Shown here: positions 1 through 6,045 of the stretch, one piece after another | How positions within the stretch are numbered: position 1 is the first letter of the stretch | Layout: the number at the start of each line of letters is the position of its first letter | Assembly: GCA_031282465.1 (NCBI GenBank) | Contig: JAITDR010000251.1 | Span: 1 to 18,687, forward strand | Direction: 5' to 3' | Length of the DNA: 18,687 nt | Origin: Desulfovibrio sp. | GTDB lineage: Bacteria; Desulfobacterota; Desulfovibrionia; Desulfovibrionales; Desulfovibrionaceae | Position numbers and translations under genes: made by a program | The notes under the pieces: generated by a model | What the model saw: the letters and a program-made list of their open reading frames with translations, nothing else | Told to the model about the DNA's origin: nothing | Database searches by the model: none

Positions 1-45
1 CGTATTTTTCCGGCGGCAACGGGTGAAGAAAAAGAGCCCGCGTAG
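1..45 (+). CDS. Possible 3' end of an upstream gene (partial)
   Basis: Frame 1 is open from the window edge for 14 codons and ends in TAG at 43-45, giving a tail that ends GEEKEPA. The composition (charged, no rare-looking codons) fits the C-terminus of a protein entering from the left. The stretch is too short to recognise and could equally be chance. No function can be given. Confidence 0.15.
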   Translation, partial: RIFPAATGEEKEPA

Positions 46-279
46 GTGGCGGATGTATCACAATACACCAGGAAGAGGCGGCCGGCAAGAACGGTTGAGC
101 CGCCGCATCCGCTCCTGCGCCGCAAATGCCGAGGCCGGGAGAGATGGAAAAGAACATGCCGGCGCTTATGAACACCTCCCCGCAGTGTTGCGGGCACGAT
201 TCATAATGCTCTATACGAAAATTTGTTCAGTATACTTACATGTGAGGGAATATCTTCAACAATCTCCGTCGCGCTTGCG
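46..279. other. Intergenic stretch with two inverted repeats
   Basis: I see no convincing gene here. A plus-strand open frame (23-301) runs through it, but it overlaps the end of rlmE, has no ribosome binding site and is arginine-rich as expected of noise. Two inverted repeats are visible: GGCGGC at 77-82 with GCCGCC at about 100-105, and CCCGCA 179-184 with TGCGGG 189-194 around a GTGT loop. The second could end the rlmE transcript, which reads leftward, but no T-run follows it. Confidence 0.3.
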
Positions 280-873
280 TCAACCGGCATTGAATCCCTG
301 AGCGACGTAAAAAGTTTCCATGCTTTCCGGGCGCGACCCCGCCGGCTTGTGGGACTTGACTGTCGCGAAACACCGGCGCAAATCATCGGAGAGCGTTTTG
401 ACTTCCGGACCCATGAAGATCTTGTAGACAAAACTGCCGCCCCGTCCCAGGCAGCGCCCGGCCAGTTCGAAGGCTTGCCGGCACAGGGCGGCGGAACGCG
501 CCTGATCGGTCGCGCGGTGCCCGGTTGTCGCAGGCGCCATGTCCGAGAGCACTACATGAAACGGCCCCCGCTCTCGGAGCAGAGCGGCAAACTCCGGGGA
601 GGGCGCGTACACGTCTTCCCGCACAAACTGCACCTGCGCGGGGAACACGGTTTCCGTGGCGACAAGGTCCGCGCCGAGCACAAAACCCTGTGAACCAACC
701 TGCCCGGCCGCATACAACGACCAGGAACCGGGCGCAGCCCCAAGGTCCAGAACCCGCATGCCCTTAGTGAAAATGCGGAAACGTCGGTCCAATTCCTGCA
801 ACTTGTAAATTGATCGGGCAGGGTAATGCTCCCGTTTGGCTTTGAGAAAATAATGATCGCGGTACGTTTTCAC
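280..873 (-). CDS. rlmE: 23S rRNA (uridine-2'-O)-methyltransferase RlmE (FtsJ/RrmJ)
   Basis: RlmE methylates the 2'-OH of U2552 (E. coli numbering) in the 23S rRNA A-loop late in 50S assembly, using S-adenosylmethionine in the cytoplasm. The 197-residue product is close to the family length. It shows the Rossmann SAM-binding motif DLGAAPGSWS at 43-52 and SDMAP at 110-114. The K-D-K-E catalytic tetrad can be read as K24 (IYKL), D111, K151 (KIFMG) and E186 (SMETFYV). The start is GTG, supported by AAGGAAAGG just upstream; no better ATG exists. It is transcribed away from the glycosyltransferase gene, and the gap between them holds a structured element. Nothing is missing or unusual. The function assignment is firm from the tetrad. 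Confidence 0.95.
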   Translation of the reverse strand: MKTYRDHYFLKAKREHYPARSIYKLQELDRRFRIFTKGMRVLDLGAAPGSWSLYAAGQVGSQGFVLGADLVATETVFPAQVQFVREDVYAPSPEFAALLRERGPFHVVLSDMAPATTGHRATDQARSAALCRQAFELAGRCLGRGGSFVYKIFMGPEVKTLSDDLRRCFATVKSHKPAGSRPESMETFYVAQGFNAG

Positions 874-900
874 CGGCCTTTCCTTTATGGACGCGGTATT

Positions 901-1019
901 GCGTTGAACGACGCATTAGAGCACAGCAACTTTGAAGGTGCGTACCCACATGCGGGGGTGCAGGGGAAAGCATTCTCCCTGCCGGGTCCGGGGTGGAGCC
1001 CCGGTCGCCGTAGGCGTAC
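901..1019. other. GC-rich stem-loop element in the divergent rlmE / glycosyltransferase gap
   Basis: This stretch can fold into a branched structure. A closing stem pairs GTGCGT (938-943) with GCGTAC (1014-1019, two wobbles). Inside are ACCC (944-947) with GGGT, CAGGG (961-965) with CCCTG (977-981), and a strong CCGGGG (988-993) with CCCCGG (999-1004) closing a TGGAG loop. A small GCGT/ACGC hairpin lies at 901-914. It could be a structured RNA or leader on either strand, or a dispersed intergenic repeat. I match it to no known riboswitch or small RNA: it lacks the tRNA, SRP RNA and 6S signatures. The pairings are visible; the function is not known. Confidence 0.35.
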
Positions 1020-1081
1020 AAAATCAATCTTACTCCGCTTCAGGCCTTTTTATTTTTGAAAATATTTTCAGGAACGCAACC

Positions 1082-1141
1082 ATGTCGACGATAACGGATA
1101 TTCGCCGCCGAGCCAAGGACCGGCCGAGGCGCGGGGCATGA
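1082..1141 (+). CDS. Small leader ORF, 19 aa, overlapping the glycosyltransferase start
   Basis: The ORF begins ATG at 1082 behind CAGGAA about 8 nt upstream, and encodes MSTITDIRRRAKDRPRRGA. Its TGA stop overlaps the ATG of the glycosyltransferase gene in an ATGA junction, the classic layout for translational coupling. The peptide is short and arginine-rich (6 of 19), with no recognisable domain. It may be a real leader whose translation feeds ribosomes to the next gene, or chance. The downstream gene has its own weak GAGG about 8 nt before its ATG, so coupling is not required. Confidence 0.35.
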   Translation: MSTITDIRRRAKDRPRRGA

Positions 1142-2391
1142 AAGGGCCGCGTCTGGCGCTGCTGCCGGGAACAGGCGGGGAACTGCTGCGCCGGGAACTG
1201 CGCCTTGCCTTTGCCCGGATAGGCTTGCCCGCGGAGGAAGTCCACCCGGACCGCATGCACGACGCGGGCAGTCCGGAAAGCCTCGAAGCCCGTCTCGGGG
1301 AAGGGCCGGTACTGCTGTTCAGCGTGAATTTTCAGGGGCTCGGCAGGCTGCGCCGTTGCCTGGACCTGGCGGCGCGCAACGGGAGCATTATCGCCGTCTG
1401 GTTTGCGGACAACCCGTGGAATATCCTTGCCGGGGTGCGGGACAAGGCGTGGAAGAGCATCCCTCTCTTCGTGACCGATGACTCTTTTATCGGCCCGTTG
1501 ACGACAGCGGGCGCATCAAGCGTACACCATCTGCCCCTTGCCGCCTGCCCGGAACTGTTCGCCCCCGATGCCGGGCGCGACCGGGCTTTTCCTCCGCCGG
1601 AGGACCTTGCGCCCTTTGTGTTCGTCGGGCGCTCGGCCTTTCCCGGCCGGGATGCTTTTTTCGCCGGACTGACGCTGCCGGACGACCTGGAAAAAACGGC
1701 GCGCACCCTGCTCAGGAACGCCGGCCCCGAACGCCCGGACCTGCTGTGGTGGCAAAATACCTTGGGGCTGTCGCCCGCCTCGTTCTGGCCCGGCAAAAAG
1801 GCGCGACTGCCCGCTCTGGGGGCGGAACGGGCCAACCTGTTCCACCGCGCGCGCTGTCTTGCCGCTGCCGCGGAACTCGGAAGCGCCTTGGGAACGGCGA
1901 GTCGGAACGCTGCACGGAGCACTCCGGCAGGAGCGCCCGAAGCGGCAGACCCGCCGCCATCCCCCGCGGCGGACTGCATCGGCCTTGACCTGTTCGGTGA
2001 TGCGGGCTGGAGGGCGATACTGCCGCCCGGCGCGCGATTGCGCCCGCCTGTGGATTACTACGCCCGCCTGCCCGGCATTTACGCGGCCGCTTCCTTCAAT
2101 CTCGGTCTTACCGGCCTGCAGTTGCCGCGCGGGCTCAACCAGCGCCATTTCGACGTCTGGGCCGCAGGAGGACTGCTCTTGAGCGATGCGACGCCGGGTC
2201 TGGAACTTTTTCCCGAGGAACTGGCGCGGGCCGTGACGTTCAGGACCGCGCGGGAGTTGGCGGCGCTCGCGGCAAGGCTGGAGAGCGGCGCTGAACGCGA
2301 CATGCTCATCGCCGACTGGCAACGCTGCATTCTGCGGGAACACTGCTATGTGCATCGGGTACAGACGATTTTGGAGAAATTGTACGTATAG
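1138..2391 (+). CDS. CgeB-like glycosyltransferase
   Basis: The 417-residue product resembles the CgeB/Glyco_trans_1_2 group of GT-B glycosyltransferases, which in Desulfovibrio-type genomes usually modify surface or flagellar polymers. The N-terminal half has the expected pattern: VNFQGLGRL, then VWFADNPWNIL, then FVTDDSFIGPL, leading to HHLPLAACPELFAP and the domain-linking FVFVGRSAFPGRD near residue 165. The C-terminal half carries LNQRHFDVWAAGGLLLSD and LELFPEELA, matching the donor-binding end of CgeB proteins. No signal peptide or membrane segment is visible, so it is probably cytoplasmic. A proline/alanine-rich insert near residues 245-280 looks lineage-specific. The chosen ATG is the first in frame after a stop and overlaps the leader ORF. 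Acceptor and donor cannot be read from sequence. The transcript probably ends in the hairpin cluster 13 bases past the stop. Confidence 0.75.
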   Translation: MKGPRLALLPGTGGELLRRELRLAFARIGLPAEEVHPDRMHDAGSPESLEARLGEGPVLLFSVNFQGLGRLRRCLDLAARNGSIIAVWFADNPWNILAGVRDKAWKSIPLFVTDDSFIGPLTTAGASSVHHLPLAACPELFAPDAGRDRAFPPPEDLAPFVFVGRSAFPGRDAFFAGLTLPDDLEKTARTLLRNAGPERPDLLWWQNTLGLSPASFWPGKKARLPALGAERANLFHRARCLAAAAELGSALGTASRNAARSTPAGAPEAADPPPSPAADCIGLDLFGDAGWRAILPPGARLRPPVDYYARLPGIYAAASFNLGLTGLQLPRGLNQRHFDVWAAGGLLLSDATPGLELFPEELARAVTFRTARELAALAARLESGAERDMLIADWQRCILREHCYVHRVQTILEKLYV

Positions 2392-2403
2392 GATTTTGCG
2401 CTT

Positions 2404-2514
2404 GAAAGTATCGCTTTACGGCGAAGCAAGTTCGCTTTGCGATACTTTCGCGGCAAGGATTTGCACGGCATATCCTTGCGGAGCGATCCGACATTTTCAA
2501 TGTCAAACCGCTCC
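2404..2514. repeat. Cluster of three long inverted repeats (hairpins) in a convergent gap
   Basis: Three near-perfect inverted repeats lie head to tail. The first pairs GAAAGTATCGC (2404-2414) with GCGATACTTTC (2439-2449) and has an inner stem GCGAA (2421-2425) with TTCGC (2431-2435). The second pairs GCAAGGAT (2453-2460) with ATCCTTGC (2472-2479). The third pairs GGAGCG (2480-2485) with CGCTCC (2509-2514) and, inside it, GACATT (2490-2495) with AATGTC (2499-2504). They sit between two genes that point at each other, so they can block readthrough in both directions. No T-run follows, so they are not standard terminators. REP/BIME-like repeats or a small non-autonomous mobile element are possible. 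Confidence 0.7.
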
Positions 2515-2526
2515 AGGCCGATCATA

Positions 2527-2562
2527 CCCCGTCCCCCGCACCGGGCGGATGAGGGGACGGGG
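2527..2562. repeat. Perfect 10-bp GC-rich inverted repeat
   Basis: CCCCGTCCCC (2527-2536) pairs exactly with GGGGACGGGG (2553-2562) around a 16-base spacer. It is the fourth hairpin in the gap between the glycosyltransferase and peroxidase genes and lies 48 bases before the peroxidase stop codon. It may take part in ending the peroxidase transcript or the convergent one, but no T-tract follows on either strand. Confidence 0.55.
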
Positions 2563-2610
2563 CAACTCGGCAGTGTCTTTTACAAATCCGAAATACGCCG
2601 CGGTTCCGCG

Positions 2611-4017
2611 CTATTCAGCCACCGGCCGTCCTTCCACTTTCTTTCCCTGATATTCCCCCGTCAGCGTGCGCAGGAAAGCCACAATCTTGTCGTTGTCCGC
2701 CGGCGGGATATCCATGCCGGAAAGATAGGTCCCCATGATGCGCACCGCATCACGCAGGGTCGTCGCGGTTCCGTCGTGCAGATAGGGCCAGGTCAGTTCA
2801 ATATTCCGCAAGTTCGGAACCTTGAACTTGTGCAGATCTTCCTCTTTGCCGGTGAAGTCCTTTCTTCCGGCGTCGGAACCCAGCGGATTGCCGCGATCGG
2901 CAAAATAATCTTTTTTCAGGTCCATATATTCATAAGACTTGCCGCCTAAAGAAACGCCCACATGGCAGGAAGAGCAGCGGTAGGCGACGAAGCGCCGATA
3001 CCCTGTAAGTTCGTCCGCCGTGAGCGCGCCTTCGTCGCCTTTAAGCCATTTGTCGAAACGGCTGTTCGGGGTGACAAAGGTTTTTTCGTATTCGGCAACC
3101 GCATTCATGATGTTGTCGCCGGTCCAGCCGTCCGGATACACCCCGGCAAACTCCTTGGTAAGCGCCTCATCTTTCGACAGCTTGTCGATGACTTGCTTCC
3201 AGTCTTTGCTGCCCATTTCAATCGGGTTGAACGGAGGGCCTCCGACCTGTTCGGCCAGATCGGCTGCGCGCCCGTTCCAGAACTGACTGATATTGAACAC
3301 GGCGTTGAATACGGTCGGGGCATTGATGTCGCCGAACTGGGCGCGCACGCCTTCGGCAAACCGCCGGTTGTCCGTGCCGGCTTTCTGCAGGTCGTGACAG
3401 CCGGCGCAGGCAAGCGTGTCGTCGACGGACAGCCGCTTGTCGTTGAACAGCTTTTTGCCGAGGTCGACCTTGGCGGGTGAAACCGGCAAGGCGTCAGGAA
3501 GAGGCTGCACCGGTTCGTTGCGCCTGGGCGCAACCGACAGCGGCTGAGGATAGTGCGCGGCCCGCGCCGCCTTTACCCAATCCAGGATTGCCTCCCGATC
3601 TTTGGCGGACACGCGGGCACTCCAATGCACCGCCGTGAATTTTGCCGGGGGCATGGTTTCATTAACCGTCACCCATTCCATCTTGGCGATGGTGGATTCG
3701 CTCACGAGCGCGCCGGCCGCCTTCTCTTCGAATTCTTCGCGCAGGTTCAAGGCACGCAAACCATCTGTATAGTCTTGTTCGATAATCTGTTTTATGCCGG
3801 GGATGGAGGCATAAAACGGCAGGTCATAGCCGCGCGTATGGCAAGCCATACATTTGTCGCGGACCATTTCCGCCACCTTGCTGAATTTTGCCGTGTCCGG
3901 CCGCGCAGCCCCGCTTGCCGAAACTGCGGCGCCCGGCTCGGCGGCGTTGACGGAAAACCAGATGCCCAACGCGCCGATGCCCGCAACGGCGCCCACTAAA
4001 AATTTGCTCATCCGCAT
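2611..4017 (-). CDS. Triheme cytochrome c peroxidase (YhjA/Ccp-like)
   Basis: Reduces hydrogen peroxide to water in the periplasm. The 468-residue product starts with a signal or anchor segment (MRMSKFLVGAVAGIGALGIW, then VNA-AEP as a likely cleavage point). Three c-type heme sites are visible: CMACH (56-60) in an added N-terminal domain, CAGCH (204-208) and CSSCH (348-352) in the classical diheme peroxidase core. Other core features are NPIEM (264-268), containing the conserved active-site glutamate E267, and YLHDGTATTLRDAV (412-425). The length and three-heme plan match E. coli Ccp (YhjA, about 465 aa), which takes electrons from quinol, rather than standard diheme enzymes. The start is set by AAAGGAG about 8 nt upstream. 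It stands alone with a long, hairpin-rich leader. Whether the N-terminus stays membrane-bound as in YhjA is uncertain. MauG-type enzymes are less likely given this layout. Confidence 0.92.
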   Translation of the reverse strand: MRMSKFLVGAVAGIGALGIWFSVNAAEPGAAVSASGAARPDTAKFSKVAEMVRDKCMACHTRGYDLPFYASIPGIKQIIEQDYTDGLRALNLREEFEEKAAGALVSESTIAKMEWVTVNETMPPAKFTAVHWSARVSAKDREAILDWVKAARAAHYPQPLSVAPRRNEPVQPLPDALPVSPAKVDLGKKLFNDKRLSVDDTLACAGCHDLQKAGTDNRRFAEGVRAQFGDINAPTVFNAVFNISQFWNGRAADLAEQVGGPPFNPIEMGSKDWKQVIDKLSKDEALTKEFAGVYPDGWTGDNIMNAVAEYEKTFVTPNSRFDKWLKGDEGALTADELTGYRRFVAYRCSSCHVGVSLGGKSYEYMDLKKDYFADRGNPLGSDAGRKDFTGKEEDLHKFKVPNLRNIELTWPYLHDGTATTLRDAVRIMGTYLSGMDIPPADNDKIVAFLRTLTGEYQGKKVEGRPVAE

Positions 4018-4021
4018 ACAT

Positions 4022-4160
4022 CCGTCTCCTTTACCCGATTGACCGGGCGTTTGCCGGGCTGCTGCCCCGGAACCGCCGTCACGGCGCGGGGCACCCCGAT
4101 TCTCCGTACAAATCAGTAACGATTTCTATTCGCATAAGCAGTGATAAAGGTCAAGATACC
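4022..4160 (-). promoter_or_regulatory. Hairpin-rich leader and possible promoter of the peroxidase gene
   Basis: Upstream of the peroxidase start, four short GC-rich inverted repeats lie in a row: CCCG 4034-4037 with CGGG 4044-4047; CCGGG 4054-4058 with CCCGG 4066-4070; CGCCG 4074-4078 with CGGCG 4082-4086; and CGGG 4087-4090 with CCCG 4095-4098. Further out, the minus strand reads TTGACC (4149-4154), a 17-base spacer and GAATAG (4126-4131), a weak sigma70-like match. The ribosome binding site AAAGGAG is just inside 4022-4033. The leader could be a structured regulator of an oxygen or peroxide response gene. No clear FNR, PerR or HcpR operator was found. Confidence 0.35.
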
Positions 4161-4366
4161 GCAATGTTTTTGTATTGAGAAATTGCATAAATAATACAAC
4201 AGGCTATAATTTCAGATTAATTTTTTAAATGCTGGTTTTCGAAAAAGCGTATAATTTTAGGATGTTGTCATTTCCATGTGTTTTACATAGTTACACAATA
4301 AGTGTTGATACCGCCTGGCCTGCACCCTGCAATTCAAACTTTTTGCTATAACAATATGATTTTGAA

Positions 4367-4396
4367 CAAAAAATGACCATTCGCCATGGGCATGGT
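4367..4396 (-). terminator. Candidate terminator of the toxin-antitoxin operon
   Basis: Read on the minus strand, ACCAT and ATGGT (4392-4396 and 4376-4380) form a 5-bp stem with a partly self-pairing loop (GCCCATGGC). A run of six T (4368-4373) follows within a few bases. It lies about 30 bases past the toxin stop codon. The rest of 4161-4366 is AT-rich with no gene that I can support. Confidence 0.4.
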
Positions 4397-4427
4397 TTGA
4401 CACAACAACATTGATAACGAACAAATT

Positions 4428-4718
4428 TTAGTGGCTAAAGAGTTCCGAATGCGAACCAAGCCGGACAAGTTCCAACACGCCCGACTCTTTCATCTGCTTG
4501 TAAATCAGCAACAAATCAGATTTGATATGATATTCGCGGTGGTCTTTCCAGGTGCCGACAAGGGCGTGGTCACGGTGGCTTTCGGGTAGGAACTTATCCT
4601 CAACCAGAAGGACGAGGACGGTCTGTAGAAGTTGCGGTGCGTCCTGGGCATGGCGCGGAGTTGCCGGTACCCGTTTGAAGTCTTTTTTAAAAGATGTAGC
4701 GCGTCTAATCGTCCGCAT
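4428..4718 (-). CDS. yafQ: YafQ-family mRNA interferase toxin (type II TA)
   Basis: A 96-residue RelE/YafQ-superfamily toxin. E. coli YafQ is a ribosome-dependent endonuclease that cuts mRNA in frame at lysine codons. The family signature is intact: DHALVGTW (50-57), REYHIKSDLLLIYK (61-74) and LGSHSELF (87-94). By alignment with E. coli YafQ, the catalytic and RNA-contact residues correspond to H51, H64, D68, H90 and F94. The tryptophan that follows the aspartate in E. coli is leucine here (L69), a common family variant. The reading frame overlaps the end of the antitoxin gene by 14 bases, as is usual for coupled TA pairs. All key residues are present, so the toxin is probably active and held in check by its partner. 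Confidence 0.92.
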   Translation of the reverse strand: MRTIRRATSFKKDFKRVPATPRHAQDAPQLLQTVLVLLVEDKFLPESHRDHALVGTWKDHREYHIKSDLLLIYKQMKESGVLELVRLGSHSELFSH

Positions 4719-4980
4719 ACAAATCCGCCATTAAGTCAGCAACGGTGGCAAACTGTTTTCCGCCGCCAGCTTCCAGTTCGGCAATAGCTTCCCTTGTCAC
4801 CCGGTTCGGGGCCTTCACTTCAAAAGGCAAGCGGCGTTCATCAGCCACTCGAATCAGCAACAGCCGAATGGCGTCGGAAACCGACAGGCCCATATCTGCC
4901 AGAGCTTCAACGGCCCGCTCTTTGGTGGCGGCATCGATCCGCGCCCGAACGTAGGTATCTTGAGTTATGCTGTTCATCAT
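4705..4980 (-). CDS. dinJ: DinJ/RelB-family antitoxin
   Basis: A 91-residue antitoxin of the RelB/DinJ type. The N-terminal part (about 7-50) fits a ribbon-helix-helix DNA-binding fold: YVRARIDAATKERAVEALAD, then the second helix with LSVSDAIRLLL. The C-terminal part, from about 53 on (VKAPNRVTREAIAELEAG), is the region that wraps and neutralises the toxin in this family. It is the first gene of the pair, as usual for type II systems. GAGAGG about 6 nt before the first of two consecutive ATG codons sets the start. The protein probably represses its own promoter, which lies directly upstream. Confidence 0.92.
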   Translation of the reverse strand: MMNSITQDTYVRARIDAATKERAVEALADMGLSVSDAIRLLLIRVADERRLPFEVKAPNRVTREAIAELEAGGGKQFATVADLMADLYADD

Positions 4981-4997
4981 AATGTACCTCTCGGCCC

Positions 4998-5026
4998 AAT
5001 GTAGTCATAAATAGACCACAAGTCAA
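4998..5026 (-). promoter_or_regulatory. Sigma70-like promoter of the dinJ-yafQ operon
   Basis: On the minus strand TTGACT (5021-5026) is separated by exactly 17 bases from TACATT (4998-5003), ending 18 bases before the antitoxin start. This would give a very short leader, with the GAGAGG site near its 5' end. The spacing and hexamers make it the best promoter match in the window. A repressor-binding palindrome for DinJ could not be defined with confidence. Confidence 0.6.
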
Positions 5027-5144
5027 TAAGCACGCGAAAAGAACGAAATCCGCGCTTACCGGCCTGTTGAAGGCTGCTCTTTTGCTGCCTTGCTACTCTC
5101 CAAGCGCCGGAAATCCAGCGTGAGCAGGAACGAGCCTGGAGTAG

Positions 5145-5486
5145 ACGATCCGCGCGCTGGTCCAAGCCGGTGCGGAGGTCAACGCGCGAAATCAAGCGGG
5201 AGATACAGCTCTGCTGATCGCGGCAAACGATAACTTCCATCCGGAAGTGCTGACAGAGCTGGTCCAAGCCGGAGCACATATCAACGCGAAGAATCAAGAC
5301 GGCAATACGCCGCTGATACTTGCGGCAAAAATCTCCACGCCGGAAGTGATCACAACGCTTTTGCAACTCGGAGCAGACCTGAAAATTAAAAATAACTCAG
5401 GCAAAATTGCCCTGGATTACGCCAAGGAAAATTACCGGCTCAGGAATACAGATGCCTTCTGGAAACTTAACGATGCTAGTTATTAG
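5145..5486 (+). pseudogene. Truncated ankyrin-repeat protein gene (C-terminal fragment)
   Basis: An open frame following a TAG at 5142-5144 encodes about three and a half ankyrin repeats: RALVQAGAEVNARN; AGDTALLIAANDN...LVQAGAHINAKN; DGNTPLILAAK...LLQLGADLKIKN; and a final SGKIALDYAKEN with a natural-looking tail and TAG stop at 5484-5486. Ankyrin repeats mediate protein-protein binding. The repeat pattern begins right after the stop, upstream of any ATG. The first possible start (GTG at 5247) lies inside a repeat, so the 5' part of the gene has been lost or frameshifted. Just upstream, CCTGGAGTAGACGATCCGCG looks like a scrambled version of the repeat's own PEV-RAL coding sequence, supporting decay. 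Bases 4981-5144 beyond the TA promoter show no gene. A short functional product from GTG 5247 (79 aa) cannot be excluded. Confidence 0.75.
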
Positions 5487-5714
5487 ACGAGGTAATTTGG
5501 GCGGCAAAAAAGGGAAAAATGATAAAATTTCGGCCAAAGATCGGTCAATTGCAAGTCGGCAATCGCTTCATGGACGGAGGCCGCAGCCTCACTTCCGGGT
5601 TTCATCACCAGACAGTACTTCAAAAATACCGCGTTCCACGGCAGTCCTCATCGTTTCATTGCTCAAATTCAAATAGATGCGTGCATACAGTAACAGTGCC
5701 TTTATTATGGACAT
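5483..5714 (-). pseudogene. Possible frameshifted gene remnant, minus strand
   Basis: Two short minus-strand frames follow each other and overlap. One runs from ATG at 5714 to TGA at 5589-5591 (41 aa, starting MSIIKALLLYARIYLNLSNE). The other is open to TAA at 5483-5485 and contains VMKPGSEAAASVHEAIADLQ. Both have protein-like composition, and a single frame change between them near 5600 would join them into one product of about 80 residues. There is no good ribosome binding site. No family is recognised. It may be debris from the same decayed strip as the ankyrin fragment, or chance. Confidence 0.25.
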
Positions 5715-5747
5715 GATGCATGGCTATATGATTTTTTTCAAGGAGAT

Positions 5748-6014
5748 ATGTTATTGGACTGTTTGGCATTTTTTCCCGCAAGGACAAAAAGAAGAAGAAA
5801 GACATGCTGCATCTGGCGCTGCAAAAGGCTGTGGAGAATCCGGAAAGCCGCTGTGACAGACCGGGAAGTTGATGATTTTGCGCATCTGCTGCCGGAAAAT
5901 ATGACCCGCTTGATTCAGGCGGGAAGCTATGTGGACTTCATGCCTGTTTCCCCGGAAGAGATGGGTGAAAAGAACAGTATCCTGTTCTATGAGCGGGAAA
6001 AACCCCGCGTTTGA
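5748..6014 (+). pseudogene. Frameshifted small gene of unknown function
   Basis: A strong AAGGAG lies 3 bases before ATG 5748, but the natural-looking reading is split between frames. The early part reads GLFGIFSRKDKKKKKDMLHL, followed by ALQKAVENPES, in one frame, which lacks its own start codon and hits TGA. The later part reads TDREVDDFAHLLPENMTRLI and continues to EREKPRV and TGA at 6012-6014 in the ATG frame. A change of one or two bases near 5835-5850 (GAATCCGGAAAGCCGCT) and one near the start would restore a single protein of about 85-90 residues. Intact, it would be a small soluble protein with a lysine-rich N-terminus. I do not recognise the family. It directly precedes the helicase gene and may once have been cotranscribed with it. 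Confidence 0.6.
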
Positions 6015-6045
6015 CGGAAAAACGACCCTTGAGTACAAACATGGA

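Noticed and set aside
938..1019. tRNA or SRP RNA gene
   Set aside because: There is no T-arm GTTCRA, no CCA-type acceptor stem and no conserved SRP tetraloop region; only the hairpins are supported.
2437..2949. 170-aa plus-strand open frame across the hairpin cluster
   Set aside because: It starts within an inverted repeat and runs antisense into the peroxidase C-terminus; no ribosome binding site or domain.
5929..6045. Upstream extension of the helicase from ATG 5929
   Set aside because: It overlaps the out-of-frame remnant gene and gives a non-conserved, cysteine/arginine-rich stretch; homology-like sequence begins at ATG 6046.
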